Assembly: GCA_025358085.1 (NCBI GenBank)
Contig: JANYKT010000189.1
Coordinates: 1-49,257 of the forward strand
Reading direction: 5' to 3'
DNA length: 49,257 nucleotides
Origin: Deltaproteobacteria bacterium
Lineage (GTDB): Bacteria > Myxococcota > Myxococcia > Myxococcales > 40CM-4-68-19
The notes under the pieces were generated by a model that worked only from the letters and a program-made list of their open reading frames with translations, had not been told where the DNA came from and searched no databases. Below, piece after piece: positions 1 through 7,766 of the stretch. Numbering within the stretch: the stretch's first letter is position 1; each line of letters begins with the position of its first letter. A program made the position numbers and the translations under genes.

Positions 1-987
1 CGCGAGCACGACGGCGCGGTGCTGCACCTGCTCGACCGGCCGCTCGAAACAAACAGCGATCTCGAGTGCACAATCGATTGGTCCCGTCGCCGCGACCATA
101 TGCAACAGCACCACGGCCAGCACCTGCTGTCGGCAATGTTCGACAAAGAGTTGCACGCGCCCACGGTGTCATTTCATCTGGGCGAGACGGTCTGCACGAT
201 CGATCTCGATTTTACGATATCCAGACTCGAATCCAGCGCGCTTCGCAACATCGAGGCGGCGACCAATGACGTCATCTGGCGCAATCTGGCCGTCACCGCG
301 AAGAGCTTCTCCGCCGAAGAGCGCGCGCGGCTCGACCTGCGCAAGGAGGCGGTCAAAGGCGACCGCGTGGTGGTGGTGGAAGGCGTGGACGCCTCCCCTT
401 GCGGCGGCACCCACCCGGCGCGCACGGGCGATGTCGGCGCAATCGCCATCCTGCGGGCGCAGCGGTGGGGACAGGGCCAGGCGCGCATTGAGTTCATCTG
501 CGGGGACCGAATCGTCCAGCGGCTCACGTCCGCGGAAAGCGCAATTGCGCAGGCGAGCGACGCGCTCAAGTGCGCCGCGCACGATCTCCCCGAAGCGGCC
601 AGGCGCACCGCGGCCGATTCGCAGCAGCGGCGCAAGACCGTCGAGGCGCTGCTGCATGAACTGGCGCAGCACGAAGCGGCGCGGCTCGAAACAGCGCAGC
701 CCGGTCCGGTAATCGCCAAAGTCGAGCGCGGCGCGACCATGGCGCGCGCCGTCGCCGCTGCGCTTGCCGATCGAGGACGCATCGCGCTCATCGCCTCGGT
801 GGACGAAGGCCGCGCGCATCTCTGCTTCGCACGCCCGAAAGGTGACGGCCCGGCGCTGAACGCGCTGCTCCAGGAGGCGGTGCTGCTGCTCTCCGGCAAA
901 GGCGGCGGCAGCAAGGATTTCGCGCAGGGCAGCGGCGACCCGGCGCGGCTCGACCAGGCGCTGGCAGCGGCGCGCGCGCGGTTATGA
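1..987 (+). CDS. Alanyl-tRNA editing protein (AlaX/AlaRS editing domain plus DHHA1), 5' end outside window
   Basis: The frame is open from the first base, so the gene begins before the window; the first in-frame start-like codon here is GTG at 19, too close to the edge to be trusted. The product matches the free-standing AlaRS editing family, which hydrolyses Ser- or Gly-mischarged tRNA-Ala in the cytoplasm. Seen: the zinc-site pair HxxxH (HHGQHLLSA, near bases 109-135) and CGGTH (near 400-414), typical of the second additional domain, then a charged Ala/Arg-rich linker and a C-terminal DHHA1-like segment with the glycine-rich GKGGGSKDFAQG motif. There is no sign of an AlaRS catalytic core in the visible part. 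It ends 19 bp from the convergent DUF4139 gene. The family call is firm; the N-terminus cannot be described. Confidence 0.9.
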   Translation, partial: REHDGAVLHLLDRPLETNSDLECTIDWSRRRDHMQQHHGQHLLSAMFDKELHAPTVSFHLGETVCTIDLDFTISRLESSALRNIEAATNDVIWRNLAVTAKSFSAEERARLDLRKEAVKGDRVVVVEGVDASPCGGTHPARTGDVGAIAILRAQRWGQGQARIEFICGDRIVQRLTSAESAIAQASDALKCAAHDLPEAARRTAADSQQRRKTVEALLHELAQHEAARLETAQPGPVIAKVERGATMARAVAAALADRGRIALIASVDEGRAHLCFARPKGDGPALNALLQEAVLLLSGKGGGSKDFAQGSGDPARLDQALAAARARL

Positions 988-1006
988 GCGCGAGCGGAGT
1001 GACCGA

Positions 1007-2527
1007 TCAAAACGCGGCTTGATAGCTCGATGGCACGTCGACGTGGAAGGCCAGGTCGAGTTGCGTTTTCTCGCCGGCATCAAGCGACAACTTCCAGCGC
1101 AGGATCCCGTCGAGTGGCACCCGCTCATAGCCGGGCGTGGTGCGGTCTTCGATCTCGACCTGCACGTCGTCGAGTTCGCTGACCGGCACCTGCTCGGTGA
1201 CTTCGACCAACACTTTGGCCGAACTCTCGAACTCGTATCGATAGGAGTAATGAAAGCGCTGGTTGTTCTTGAAGAGCCCCGTGTCGCGCTTGATCTCGTC
1301 GAGAACGATTCGCTTCACCTTGATCCCTTCCTCGAGACCGAAGCTGAGGTGAAACTTGCCGCCTTGCGGAACCCGCTCGAGCGGGTTGGTGCCCAGATAG
1401 GCGCCGCGGCGGAACAGCAATACCGGCCCCGGCAGCAGCGGAAATGGCGCTGAATTGACCAGCTCCGCAACCTGAAAAACATAAGGCAGCTGCCGCGGCA
1501 CCGTGCGCAGTACGAACTCCGCGGAAAGTTCTGCTCTCCCAACGAAGAGCCGCGCCGGGGTTGAATCGCCGGCGACGTCGGCCACGCCCTTGACCGCGAG
1601 CTGCACCGAGAGGCCTTGGTCGCTGGCATTCATTCCAATGGCTCCTGCATTCGAGTTGGCACCTGCCTCGGCGTGGCGCTGCACCTCGTCGCGGCGGACC
1701 AGTACTTTCCTGGGCGGCTCGCGCGGGGCGGCAAAGACGCGCAGCGGCTCGACTTCGGGCGGCGTCGCGTCGGAGGACGGCAGCGCGGTCGAGAGCACGA
1801 GGCGCGCGCCCTCCCACGATTCGCCCGTGGCCTGGCGCACCGTCGCGAAGAGCGACAGCGCTACCGTCTTTTCCCCGGCGCGCGCTTCATAGGCGGGCTG
1901 CCAGGAGACGGCGCCCACCTGGTAGGTCAGCTCGACCTGGGCCGACCGCCCAATCGCGCACGAGACCCGTACGCGCGTTTTTCGCTCGCGCCTGTCAGCA
2001 GCCTGTCCCAGCCGTACGCGCTGCTGATACAGCTCGGCTTGCCGGCGTCGCAGCTCGCGCTCACGCGGCAGCGTGGCTGAGCGTTCCTGCGAGGCGACGA
2101 GCCGCGCCTGCAGCGTCTGCTCGAATGCGGAGCGCCACGACTTGACGTCGGGCGCCGGGTCGGTGGCCATCTCGGTCGAAAGCTGCGCCACCGCCACCTC
2201 GGCCAGCCGTCCAGCGAGCCGGGTTGCCTCGTCGGCGCGCGCGCGCTCGCTTTGCAGGTCGTTCAGCTGCGCTTCGATCACGCGCAGCTGCGCGTCAAGA
2301 GTTGCTGTCCCGAAGCCTTCGTTGAGCGCCTCTTCACTGTTGTCGAGCGATACCACCGCGCCCTCGCTCGTGATCGCTCGGGCGGATTGCGCGCCGGGCG
2401 GTAGCGCCCCGAAGGTCACTTCCCCCGAAGTGCCGGTGCAGGAGAGCTGCGCCACACGGGTCACTTGCGCCCGGTCGGGATAGACGACGACGCGCGCAAT
2501 CTGGGTAGCTAAAAGCAATGCAATCAT
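1007..2527 (-). CDS. DUF4139 (mucoidy inhibitor MuiA-like) protein, downstream copy
   Basis: A 506-residue protein of the MuiA-like family: a short N-terminal DUF4140-like strand region (VVVYPDRAQVTR), a helical/coiled middle (about residues 85-190, Glu/Arg/Ala-rich), then the beta-rich DUF4139 body with the characteristic YQVGAVSWQPAYEAR segment and the SWEGARLVLSTA motif. No catalytic motif is known for the family; its members are envelope proteins of unclear role. The start at 2527 is chosen because ATG overlaps the TGA of the upstream gene as ATGA (2524-2527), implying translational coupling. This start gives only about 11 residues of hydrophobic leader ([11 protein letters not shown]), short for a signal peptide, so the export route is uncertain. 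A longer in-frame start at 2650 would overlap the neighbour by over 100 bp and encodes an unlikely N-terminus. Confidence 0.85.
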   Translation of the reverse strand: MIALLLATQIARVVVYPDRAQVTRVAQLSCTGTSGEVTFGALPPGAQSARAITSEGAVVSLDNSEEALNEGFGTATLDAQLRVIEAQLNDLQSERARADEATRLAGRLAEVAVAQLSTEMATDPAPDVKSWRSAFEQTLQARLVASQERSATLPRERELRRRQAELYQQRVRLGQAADRRERKTRVRVSCAIGRSAQVELTYQVGAVSWQPAYEARAGEKTVALSLFATVRQATGESWEGARLVLSTALPSSDATPPEVEPLRVFAAPREPPRKVLVRRDEVQRHAEAGANSNAGAIGMNASDQGLSVQLAVKGVADVAGDSTPARLFVGRAELSAEFVLRTVPRQLPYVFQVAELVNSAPFPLLPGPVLLFRRGAYLGTNPLERVPQGGKFHLSFGLEEGIKVKRIVLDEIKRDTGLFKNNQRFHYSYRYEFESSAKVLVEVTEQVPVSELDDVQVEIEDRTTPGYERVPLDGILRWKLSLDAGEKTQLDLAFHVDVPSSYQAAF

Positions 2528-4464
2528 TGGTGCACCCGGAAGCCCTTGGGCCGCTTGAGCTGGTAAATGAAGCCGAGCTTGACCTTCTCCGCCGGCGCCA
2601 CCTGCAGCGTCCAGGTGAGCTTGCCGATGGCTTTGTCCACCTGCGCGCACGGCGCCTCCAGCAGCTCGACCTCCATATGGTTATCACCGGTCAATGGGTA
2701 TTGATCGATGACCCGCAGGGAGACGGCCGCCGGGTAGGGATTGGCGACTTCAATGGTCACCAGATAGCGAGTGACGTCGTCTTTGCTGAAGAGGCCTTGC
2801 TCGCTCTGCACCTGCGCGACGTTGCGCTGCGTGTGAATGGCGCGGTCCACGCCGAGCGGCAGCTCAACCTCCACGCCCGGCCGCATGAGCGGCAAAAGCG
2901 CGATGCCGGCGAGGTCCTGGCCCACGGTCAGCTGCGCATTCGCGCGCGGGAGGATGCGCAGCGAAGGATTCTTGATACGCGCGATCAAATAGGCATCGCT
3001 GGACACGCCTGGGTAAAGCACTCTCTCCGCGGCAACTGGCCAGGTCTCGGAGAAGAGCAGGACCCGGCGGAGACCCCTGCCGCTCTGGATGGTCTCCGGG
3101 CGGAGCGACGAATACTCGAGTTGATAACCCCCGGCTGCGTCCGCCGGAGAGCCAGGTGAAGGCTGCGGAGGTGTCCAGGACGGCGGCGGCGCAATCGCAA
3201 ACTCGCTGTCTGGTGCCAACTCTTTAGCTGGTTCATCACTTCCGCTGTTGACCACGACTTCTTCTGGCGCTCTTCCCCTCTCTTTACGGGTCACCATAAC
3301 GGCATCCGGCGTCGGTCCCTGAGCGGTCTTTCGGATCCTTGACCCGGTGACCACGATTTCTTCCCCGGCAGACTTTTCCTCCGCGACTTCCGGCGCAGGG
3401 GGCGGCGGAGGCGCCGGAAAGAGCGCAGCCGCCGGAAGGGGCGGAGGCGGCGAAAACGCTGGCTTCTGGGAAGCCGCGCGCGCGAGCAGGTCCTTTCGCA
3501 ACGCGTCGCTCGCCTCCGCCTGTGGCTCGGGCTTGGGCGGCCATTGAGGCCCCGATACAAGCCCCGATACAAGCCCCGGCTGCGGCCGCGGCGGAAAAGT
3601 GCGCCGGGTCTGCGGCAGGAATCGCTCGCGATCCCCGATCTTCCAGGTCGCGATCTCCGGCAGCGCGCGCTCGGTCGCAGGGACAGCGGTGCTGAGCGTG
3701 AGCCGCGCGTTCGTCCAATCCTCGCCGCTCTCCTGCGAGACGGCGCCGCTGAAGGCCACGCGCACTGACTTCTGATCTTTCAATAGCTGCAGATCATATC
3801 CCGGCATCCAGCGCGCGTGACCGACAAGATAGGTGAGAATCAAGTGCGCGGCGTGGGCGCCGGACAACCACGCGGTCACGCGAAAGCCCGAGCGCCTCCG
3901 CGCGCCGCCCAGGAGGAACGCCCGCGCCGCAAGCTGCTGGCGCTCGCGTCCCAGCTCGTCGAGCTGCTGGGCCAGCTGGCGAACGTGCGCGTCATTCTCC
4001 TGCAGAGCCGAGCGCTCGAAGCTGAAACCCGCGTTCCAGCCGCGCGGATTGAGGCGTGGCGGCGGTTTCAATGAATCCGACGGAAGCCGCGGCGCAATCT
4101 TGCGCAACGCCTCAAGCTGGTGCCCGTAGTCGTCGCGCTGGCCGGTCATCAGTGCGATGCGGTCGTCCATCCTCTCCAGCCTTTCCAGCAGCGCTCGCGC
4201 CTCGTCGGCGGGGAACGCGTCCGGCTCGACGTGGGCGATGTCGATGCGCTGGAGTTCCGCCGCCTGTGCGCTGCTGTCGTCGCCCGCGACTGCGACGCGG
4301 ATGCTCGACGGATCGACCGCATCGGGCAGAAGCGGGAACTCGGCGCCCAGAGCACCCGCCGGCGCAATGGCGGTGCGGACCACGCGGGCGCGGTCGCTGA
4401 ATACGGTGACCTGTGAAACGGCCGACTGCAACACGGCGGCTGCCGCGACCAGCACAAATGTCAT
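2524..4464 (-). CDS. DUF4139 (MuiA-like) protein with Pro-rich insert and TonB-plug-like motif
   Basis: A 646-residue secreted protein. The chosen ATG at 4464 follows a GGAGA ribosome site and begins a clean signal peptide ([17 protein letters not shown]) running straight into [13 protein letters not shown], the same N-terminal strand as in its partner. It has the helical middle, the [18 protein letters not shown] and [14 protein letters not shown] motifs of DUF4139, and a beta-rich C-terminus. Unlike the partner it carries a low-complexity Pro/Ala/Glu insert at about residues 290-430, inside which lies [10 protein letters not shown] (368-377, bases 3334-3363), a string normally found just before the plug of TonB-dependent receptors; a degenerate EEVVVNSG follows. 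A 12-bp duplication near 3550-3580 encodes a repeated GLVS. It is divergent from bioB across 76 bp. The family call is secure, the function unknown. Confidence 0.85.
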   Translation of the reverse strand: MTFVLVAAAAVLQSAVSQVTVFSDRARVVRTAIAPAGALGAEFPLLPDAVDPSSIRVAVAGDDSSAQAAELQRIDIAHVEPDAFPADEARALLERLERMDDRIALMTGQRDDYGHQLEALRKIAPRLPSDSLKPPPRLNPRGWNAGFSFERSALQENDAHVRQLAQQLDELGRERQQLAARAFLLGGARRRSGFRVTAWLSGAHAAHLILTYLVGHARWMPGYDLQLLKDQKSVRVAFSGAVSQESGEDWTNARLTLSTAVPATERALPEIATWKIGDRERFLPQTRRTFPPRPQPGLVSGLVSGPQWPPKPEPQAEASDALRKDLLARAASQKPAFSPPPPLPAAALFPAPPPPPAPEVAEEKSAGEEIVVTGSRIRKTAQGPTPDAVMVTRKERGRAPEEVVVNSGSDEPAKELAPDSEFAIAPPPSWTPPQPSPGSPADAAGGYQLEYSSLRPETIQSGRGLRRVLLFSETWPVAAERVLYPGVSSDAYLIARIKNPSLRILPRANAQLTVGQDLAGIALLPLMRPGVEVELPLGVDRAIHTQRNVAQVQSEQGLFSKDDVTRYLVTIEVANPYPAAVSLRVIDQYPLTGDNHMEVELLEAPCAQVDKAIGKLTWTLQVAPAEKVKLGFIYQLKRPKGFRVHQ

Positions 4465-4540
4465 TCGTTCTCCAACGCGGGACGCGTGGGTTCGATCCGT
4501 GGCTTTGATACTACAGAAGGGCGTGCTAATCCGGCGGACC

Positions 4541-5497
4541 ATGGACCTTCGTCATGACTGGACGCTGCCCGAAGTGCGCGCGTTGCACGACCTTCCGCTG
4601 CTCGAGTTGGTCTATCGGGCGCAGGGAGTGCACCGGGAAGTCTTCACCGAACAGCAAGTCCAGTTGTGCTCTCTGTTGTCGGTCAAGACCGGCGGCTGCG
4701 CGGAAGATTGCGCCTATTGCCCGCAGGCGGCGCGCTATGACACCGGCGTGAAAGCAGAGGCGCTGTTGCCGGTGTCCGAGGTGCTGGCGTCGGCGGCCAA
4801 GGCGCGCGAGGCCGGCGCGTCGCGCTTCTGCATGGGCGCTGCCTGGCGCGAGGTCAAGGACGGCCCGCAATTCGACCGCGTCCTGGATATGGTCCGCGGC
4901 GTGCGCGCGCTCGGACTCGAGGCCTGCTGCACCTTGGGCATGTTGACGGCCGGGCAGGCGGCGCGGCTGAAAGATGCCGGCTGCTCGGCTTATAATCACA
5001 ACCTCGATACCAGCCGCGAGGCTTATGGCGACGTCATTACCACTCGCACCTATGACGATCGCCTCGAGACGCTGCGCCGGGTGCGCGAGGCGGGCATCAC
5101 CATCTGCTCGGGCGGCATCATCGGGCTCGGCGAATCCGTCGATGATCGCTGCCGGCTGTTGATTACCCTCGCCGCGCAGGATCCGCACCCGGAATCGGTG
5201 CCCATCAATATGCTGGTGCGGGTGCAGGGAACGCCGCTGGCGCAGGCGGCGCCTGTCTCTACATTGGAAATGGTCCGCATGATCGCGACCGCGCGTATCC
5301 TGATGCCCTGCGCGATGGTGCGGCTGAGCGCAGGCCGCCTGCAGATGAGCGGCGAGGCGCAATTGCTCTGCATGATGGCAGGCGCGAACTCGGTCTTCTT
5401 CGGCGAGAAGCTGTTGACCACCGGCAATCCCGAATACCAGCAAGATATGGCGCTGTTCGAGAGCGCCGGTATCCGCCCGCTGGAGCCGCGGCCGTGA
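4541..5497 (+). CDS. bioB: Biotin synthase
   Basis: Radical-SAM enzyme that inserts sulfur into dethiobiotin in the last step of biotin synthesis (cytoplasm). The product is 318 residues, the usual size. The radical-SAM cluster motif CxxxCxxC is at Cys53, Cys57 and Cys60 (CAEDCAYC); further conserved elements are the YCPQ segment, CMGAAWRE, the CCTLGM segment, the YNHNLDTS motif, [11 protein letters not shown] and the C-terminal Arg of RLSAGR, which in the family ligates or flanks the auxiliary 2Fe-2S cluster. ATG at 4541 is preferred; an in-frame GTG at 4523 lies too close to the nearest AGAAGG. No other bio gene is nearby; a transporter follows after 58 bp. GATACT at about 4506-4511 could serve as a -10 element in the divergent 76-bp spacer. 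Confidence 0.97.
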   Translation: MDLRHDWTLPEVRALHDLPLLELVYRAQGVHREVFTEQQVQLCSLLSVKTGGCAEDCAYCPQAARYDTGVKAEALLPVSEVLASAAKAREAGASRFCMGAAWREVKDGPQFDRVLDMVRGVRALGLEACCTLGMLTAGQAARLKDAGCSAYNHNLDTSREAYGDVITTRTYDDRLETLRRVREAGITICSGGIIGLGESVDDRCRLLITLAAQDPHPESVPINMLVRVQGTPLAQAAPVSTLEMVRMIATARILMPCAMVRLSAGRLQMSGEAQLLCMMAGANSVFFGEKLLTTGNPEYQQDMALFESAGIRPLEPRP

Positions 5498-5517
5498 ACT
5501 TGATGGAGGGAGCATTC

Positions 5518-5539
5518 GATTCTTGACCGATTCTTGACC
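5518..5539. repeat. Tandem 11-bp direct repeat between bioB and the EamA gene
   Basis: Two perfect head-to-tail copies of GATTCTTGACC fill much of the 58-bp spacer. Each contains TTGACC, which resembles a -35 hexamer, but no matching -10 element precedes the ATG at 5556 at a standard distance. It may be a binding site for a regulator or a replication-slippage duplication. Confidence 0.7.
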
Positions 5540-5555
5540 CTTTGATTGAGCGACG

Positions 5556-6584
5556 ATGGCTGGGCGGACGAAGGCGACACTGTTGGGCTTGCTAGCGGCC
5601 GCGCTCTTTGGAGCGGGCGCTCCGCTGGCGAAGCTGCTGCTGCCAGGGGCAGGTCCAGTGCTGCTGGCGGGCCTGCTGTATCTGGGAGCCGGCGCTGGGC
5701 TGTTGCCGCTGCGTTCGCGCCAGGAGGCGAAGCTTTCACGCAGCGACGCGCCCGCGCTGCTGGGTGTCGTTCTCTTTGGCGGGGTCGCGGGACCCGCTCT
5801 GCTTCTCTGGGGCCTCGCGCGGATGAGCGCCGTATCGGCGTCGCTGTTGCTCAATCTCGAGGCGCCGTTGACCATCGCGCTCGCCGTTGCGCTCTTTGGC
5901 GAGCACCTCGCGCGGCTGGAGATCCTGGGCGCACTGTTCATCGTCTTCGGGGGCGCCCTGCTGGGGGTCGCGCCCTCCCAGCCCTCTGCAGCCGCCGCAA
6001 TCGCCATTGCTCTCGCGTGCGCCTGCTGGGCCATCGATAACAACCTCACGCAAAAGCTATCGATGAAAGATCCGCTGCAGGTGGTGAGAATCAAATCGTT
6101 GGCTGCCGGCACCGTGAATCTCACGCTGGGAGTCGCGGCCGGAGCGGCCTTGCCTGGACCGCGCGTGCTCGCGGCCGCGCTCGCACTTGGCGCGGTGAGC
6201 TACGGCGCAAGCCTCGTCTTTCACCTGAAAGCACAGCGGGCGCTGGGAGCGGCGCGCCAGTCAGCGCTCTTCGCCACCGCGCCGTTCGTGGGAGCGCTGG
6301 TCGCGGTTCCACTGCTCCGCGAGCGCCTGGGCACTCTCGACCTTGCCGCTGGCACGCTCATGCTTGCGGGCGTTTTCGCGCTCGTGCGCGCCCGGCATGG
6401 TCACGCGCATACCCATGCGCCGCTCGAGCATGAGCATCTGCATCTCCACGACGAGCACCACCAGCACCAGCACCAGCACCCGGACCCGGTTTCGCTCAGC
6501 CCGCACTCGCATCCGCACCAGCACGACCCGCTCACGCACGAGCACCCGCATGTCTCGGACGCGCACCACCGGCACAAGCACTGA
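5556..6584 (+). CDS. EamA/DMT-family transporter with histidine-rich C-terminal tail
   Basis: An inner-membrane protein of 342 residues with about ten hydrophobic helices and two EamA-type repeats (roughly residues 5-145 and 150-285). Typical features are the N-terminal FGAGAPLAKLLL and the mid-protein ALFIVFGGALLG and VFALVRARHGHAH ends of helices. From about residue 287 the chain is a hydrophilic tail made mostly of His, Asp, Glu and Pro (HEHLHLHDEHHQHQHQH, then HSHPHQHD and HEHPHVSD), ending in HHRHKH. The tail should bind divalent metal, but whether the transporter moves a metal or the tail only senses or buffers it cannot be told. The family exports or imports small metabolites. It begins 58 bp after bioB, so biotin-related transport is conceivable but unsupported. 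A PfkB remnant follows directly. Confidence 0.88.
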   Translation: MAGRTKATLLGLLAAALFGAGAPLAKLLLPGAGPVLLAGLLYLGAGAGLLPLRSRQEAKLSRSDAPALLGVVLFGGVAGPALLLWGLARMSAVSASLLLNLEAPLTIALAVALFGEHLARLEILGALFIVFGGALLGVAPSQPSAAAAIAIALACACWAIDNNLTQKLSMKDPLQVVRIKSLAAGTVNLTLGVAAGAALPGPRVLAAALALGAVSYGASLVFHLKAQRALGAARQSALFATAPFVGALVAVPLLRERLGTLDLAAGTLMLAGVFALVRARHGHAHTHAPLEHEHLHLHDEHHQHQHQHPDPVSLSPHSHPHQHDPLTHEHPHVSDAHHRHKH

Positions 6585-6600
6585 CGCGCGAAGCCAGACG

Positions 6601-6972
6601 CCGCTCGAATTCGAGCCCGCAAAGAGTGACCCGTGTCCGCTGCCACAGGGCGCGGAAGAGTCTATCGATTACCTCAAAGCCAGCCGCGACGAGGCATTGC
6701 TGCTCGACATTCCGTGGCTGCGCGAGCGCTTGACGCTGCTGATCACCGATGGTGCCCGCGGCGCAACGCTCTTGACCCGCTCGGACGAGACGCACGTACC
6801 CGCGGTCCCGGCGACGGAGGTAGACGCGACCGGCGCGGGCGACTGCTTCCTGGCCGGCTTCGCCGTCGCGCTCTCGCGGGGAGTCGGGCCGCTCGCGGCC
6901 ATGGACTTTGCCAACCATTGCGGCGCGCTCGCGGTGGCGCAGGTCGGCCTGCCGCGGAGCCTTCCGCTGTAG
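6601..6972 (+). pseudogene. Truncated PfkB-family carbohydrate kinase (C-terminal third only)
   Basis: The readable frame encodes a clear C-terminal piece of a ribokinase/PfkB kinase: SIDYLKASRDEA (substrate-domain helix), LLITDGARGATLL, and the PfkB signature 2 VDATGAGDCFLAGF with its catalytic Asp in the DATGAGD motif, followed by the usual FANHCGALAVAQVG. The family is about 300 residues and this piece supplies only about 120. The N-terminal substrate and Mg-ATP domains are absent: upstream lies the His-rich end of the transporter, whose stop is at 6584, and the same frame there is only a shadow. No good start codon or ribosome site is seen. I infer a deletion remnant left at the transporter's 3' end rather than a functional short protein. 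Confidence 0.75.
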
Positions 6973-7001
6973 GCGTGCGCTGTCGTGCTATTTAAATCGC
7001 C

Positions 7002-7766
7002 GTGACCGGCTGGCGCCTCGCAATGCTGTTGACCGGAACTGTGGCGGCCTCCATCGGCGCGGCGGTCGTGTTTACCAGACGGCCCGATCCAGCCGCGGTC
7101 GATCCCGTGCTTCAGCCGGACGCCGGGCTCCCGCCGGTGGACGCGACCCAGATCGCCTCGGGACGGCTCGCGATGGCGCGAATGCCGAGCGAGGTCGGCA
7201 GTTCGCTGGAAATGTTCTCCGACGAGATCGTGCGCAATGCCGAGGCTCTCGAGACGCGGCAGGCCAGAATCACTGGCACCTGCGCACCAGGGTCCGCCAT
7301 TCGCGTCATCAGCGAGGACGGCACCGTGCGCTGCCAGGCGCTGCCGAAAGGCGTGGTTTCGGTCTCGGCCCTGGCGGCGATCCCGCGGCTTTCGAGCACC
7401 AGCACCGAAGGCTCCAGCATCACGGGGGGCGCCGGAAGATACCAGTCCGCGGGGCCCGATGATTACCTCGCGATCGCGATCGCGCTCCCCGACGGCGCTA
7501 TGATTACCTCCTTTTCTTATACGTATCTGGACGACTCGCCCGAGGTTGATACCGCGGCATTCCTCTACCGGTCCGACGACCAGCCGCTGGCCTCAGTCGT
7601 AAGCTCCGGAGCCGACGGCCGCGTGCGCAGCGGCGCAACCGAAGTCATTCAATTCAGGAAAATCGACAACGCCCGCCATTCCTACTTCGTCTATTTCCAG
7701 GTCTCAGCGCGGGCGGGCTTTCGCATCATGCCGATCTCCGCCTCGGTCGCGTACCGGATTCCCTGA
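7002..7766 (+). CDS. Uncharacterised membrane-anchored or secreted protein
   Basis: A 254-residue protein starting at GTG 7002. Residues about 5-24 form a single hydrophobic helix (signal anchor or uncleaved signal), followed by a Pro/Asp-rich stretch, a helical region (about 45-82), and a CAPGSAIRVISEDGTVRC segment. That Cys-flanked pattern occurs in many secreted or tail-fibre-like proteins, where the two Cys probably form a disulfide. The rest looks like a beta-sandwich (SFSYTYLDDSPEVDTAAFLYR and FFVYFQVSARAGFRI type strands). I do not recognise a named family. The last 63 bp overlap the 3' end of the convergent DUF885 gene. Confidence 0.65.
   Translation: MTGWRLAMLLTGTVAASIGAAVVFTRRPDPAAVDPVLQPDAGLPPVDATQIASGRLAMARMPSEVGSSLEMFSDEIVRNAEALETRQARITGTCAPGSAIRVISEDGTVRCQALPKGVVSVSALAAIPRLSSTSTEGSSITGGAGRYQSAGPDDYLAIAIALPDGAMITSFSYTYLDDSPEVDTAAFLYRSDDQPLASVVSSGADGRVRSGATEVIQFRKIDNARHSYFVYFQVSARAGFRIMPISASVAYRIP

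Noticed and set aside
4526-6124. A 532-codon minus-strand open frame
   Set aside because: Covers bioB and the transporter in antisense; a composition effect.
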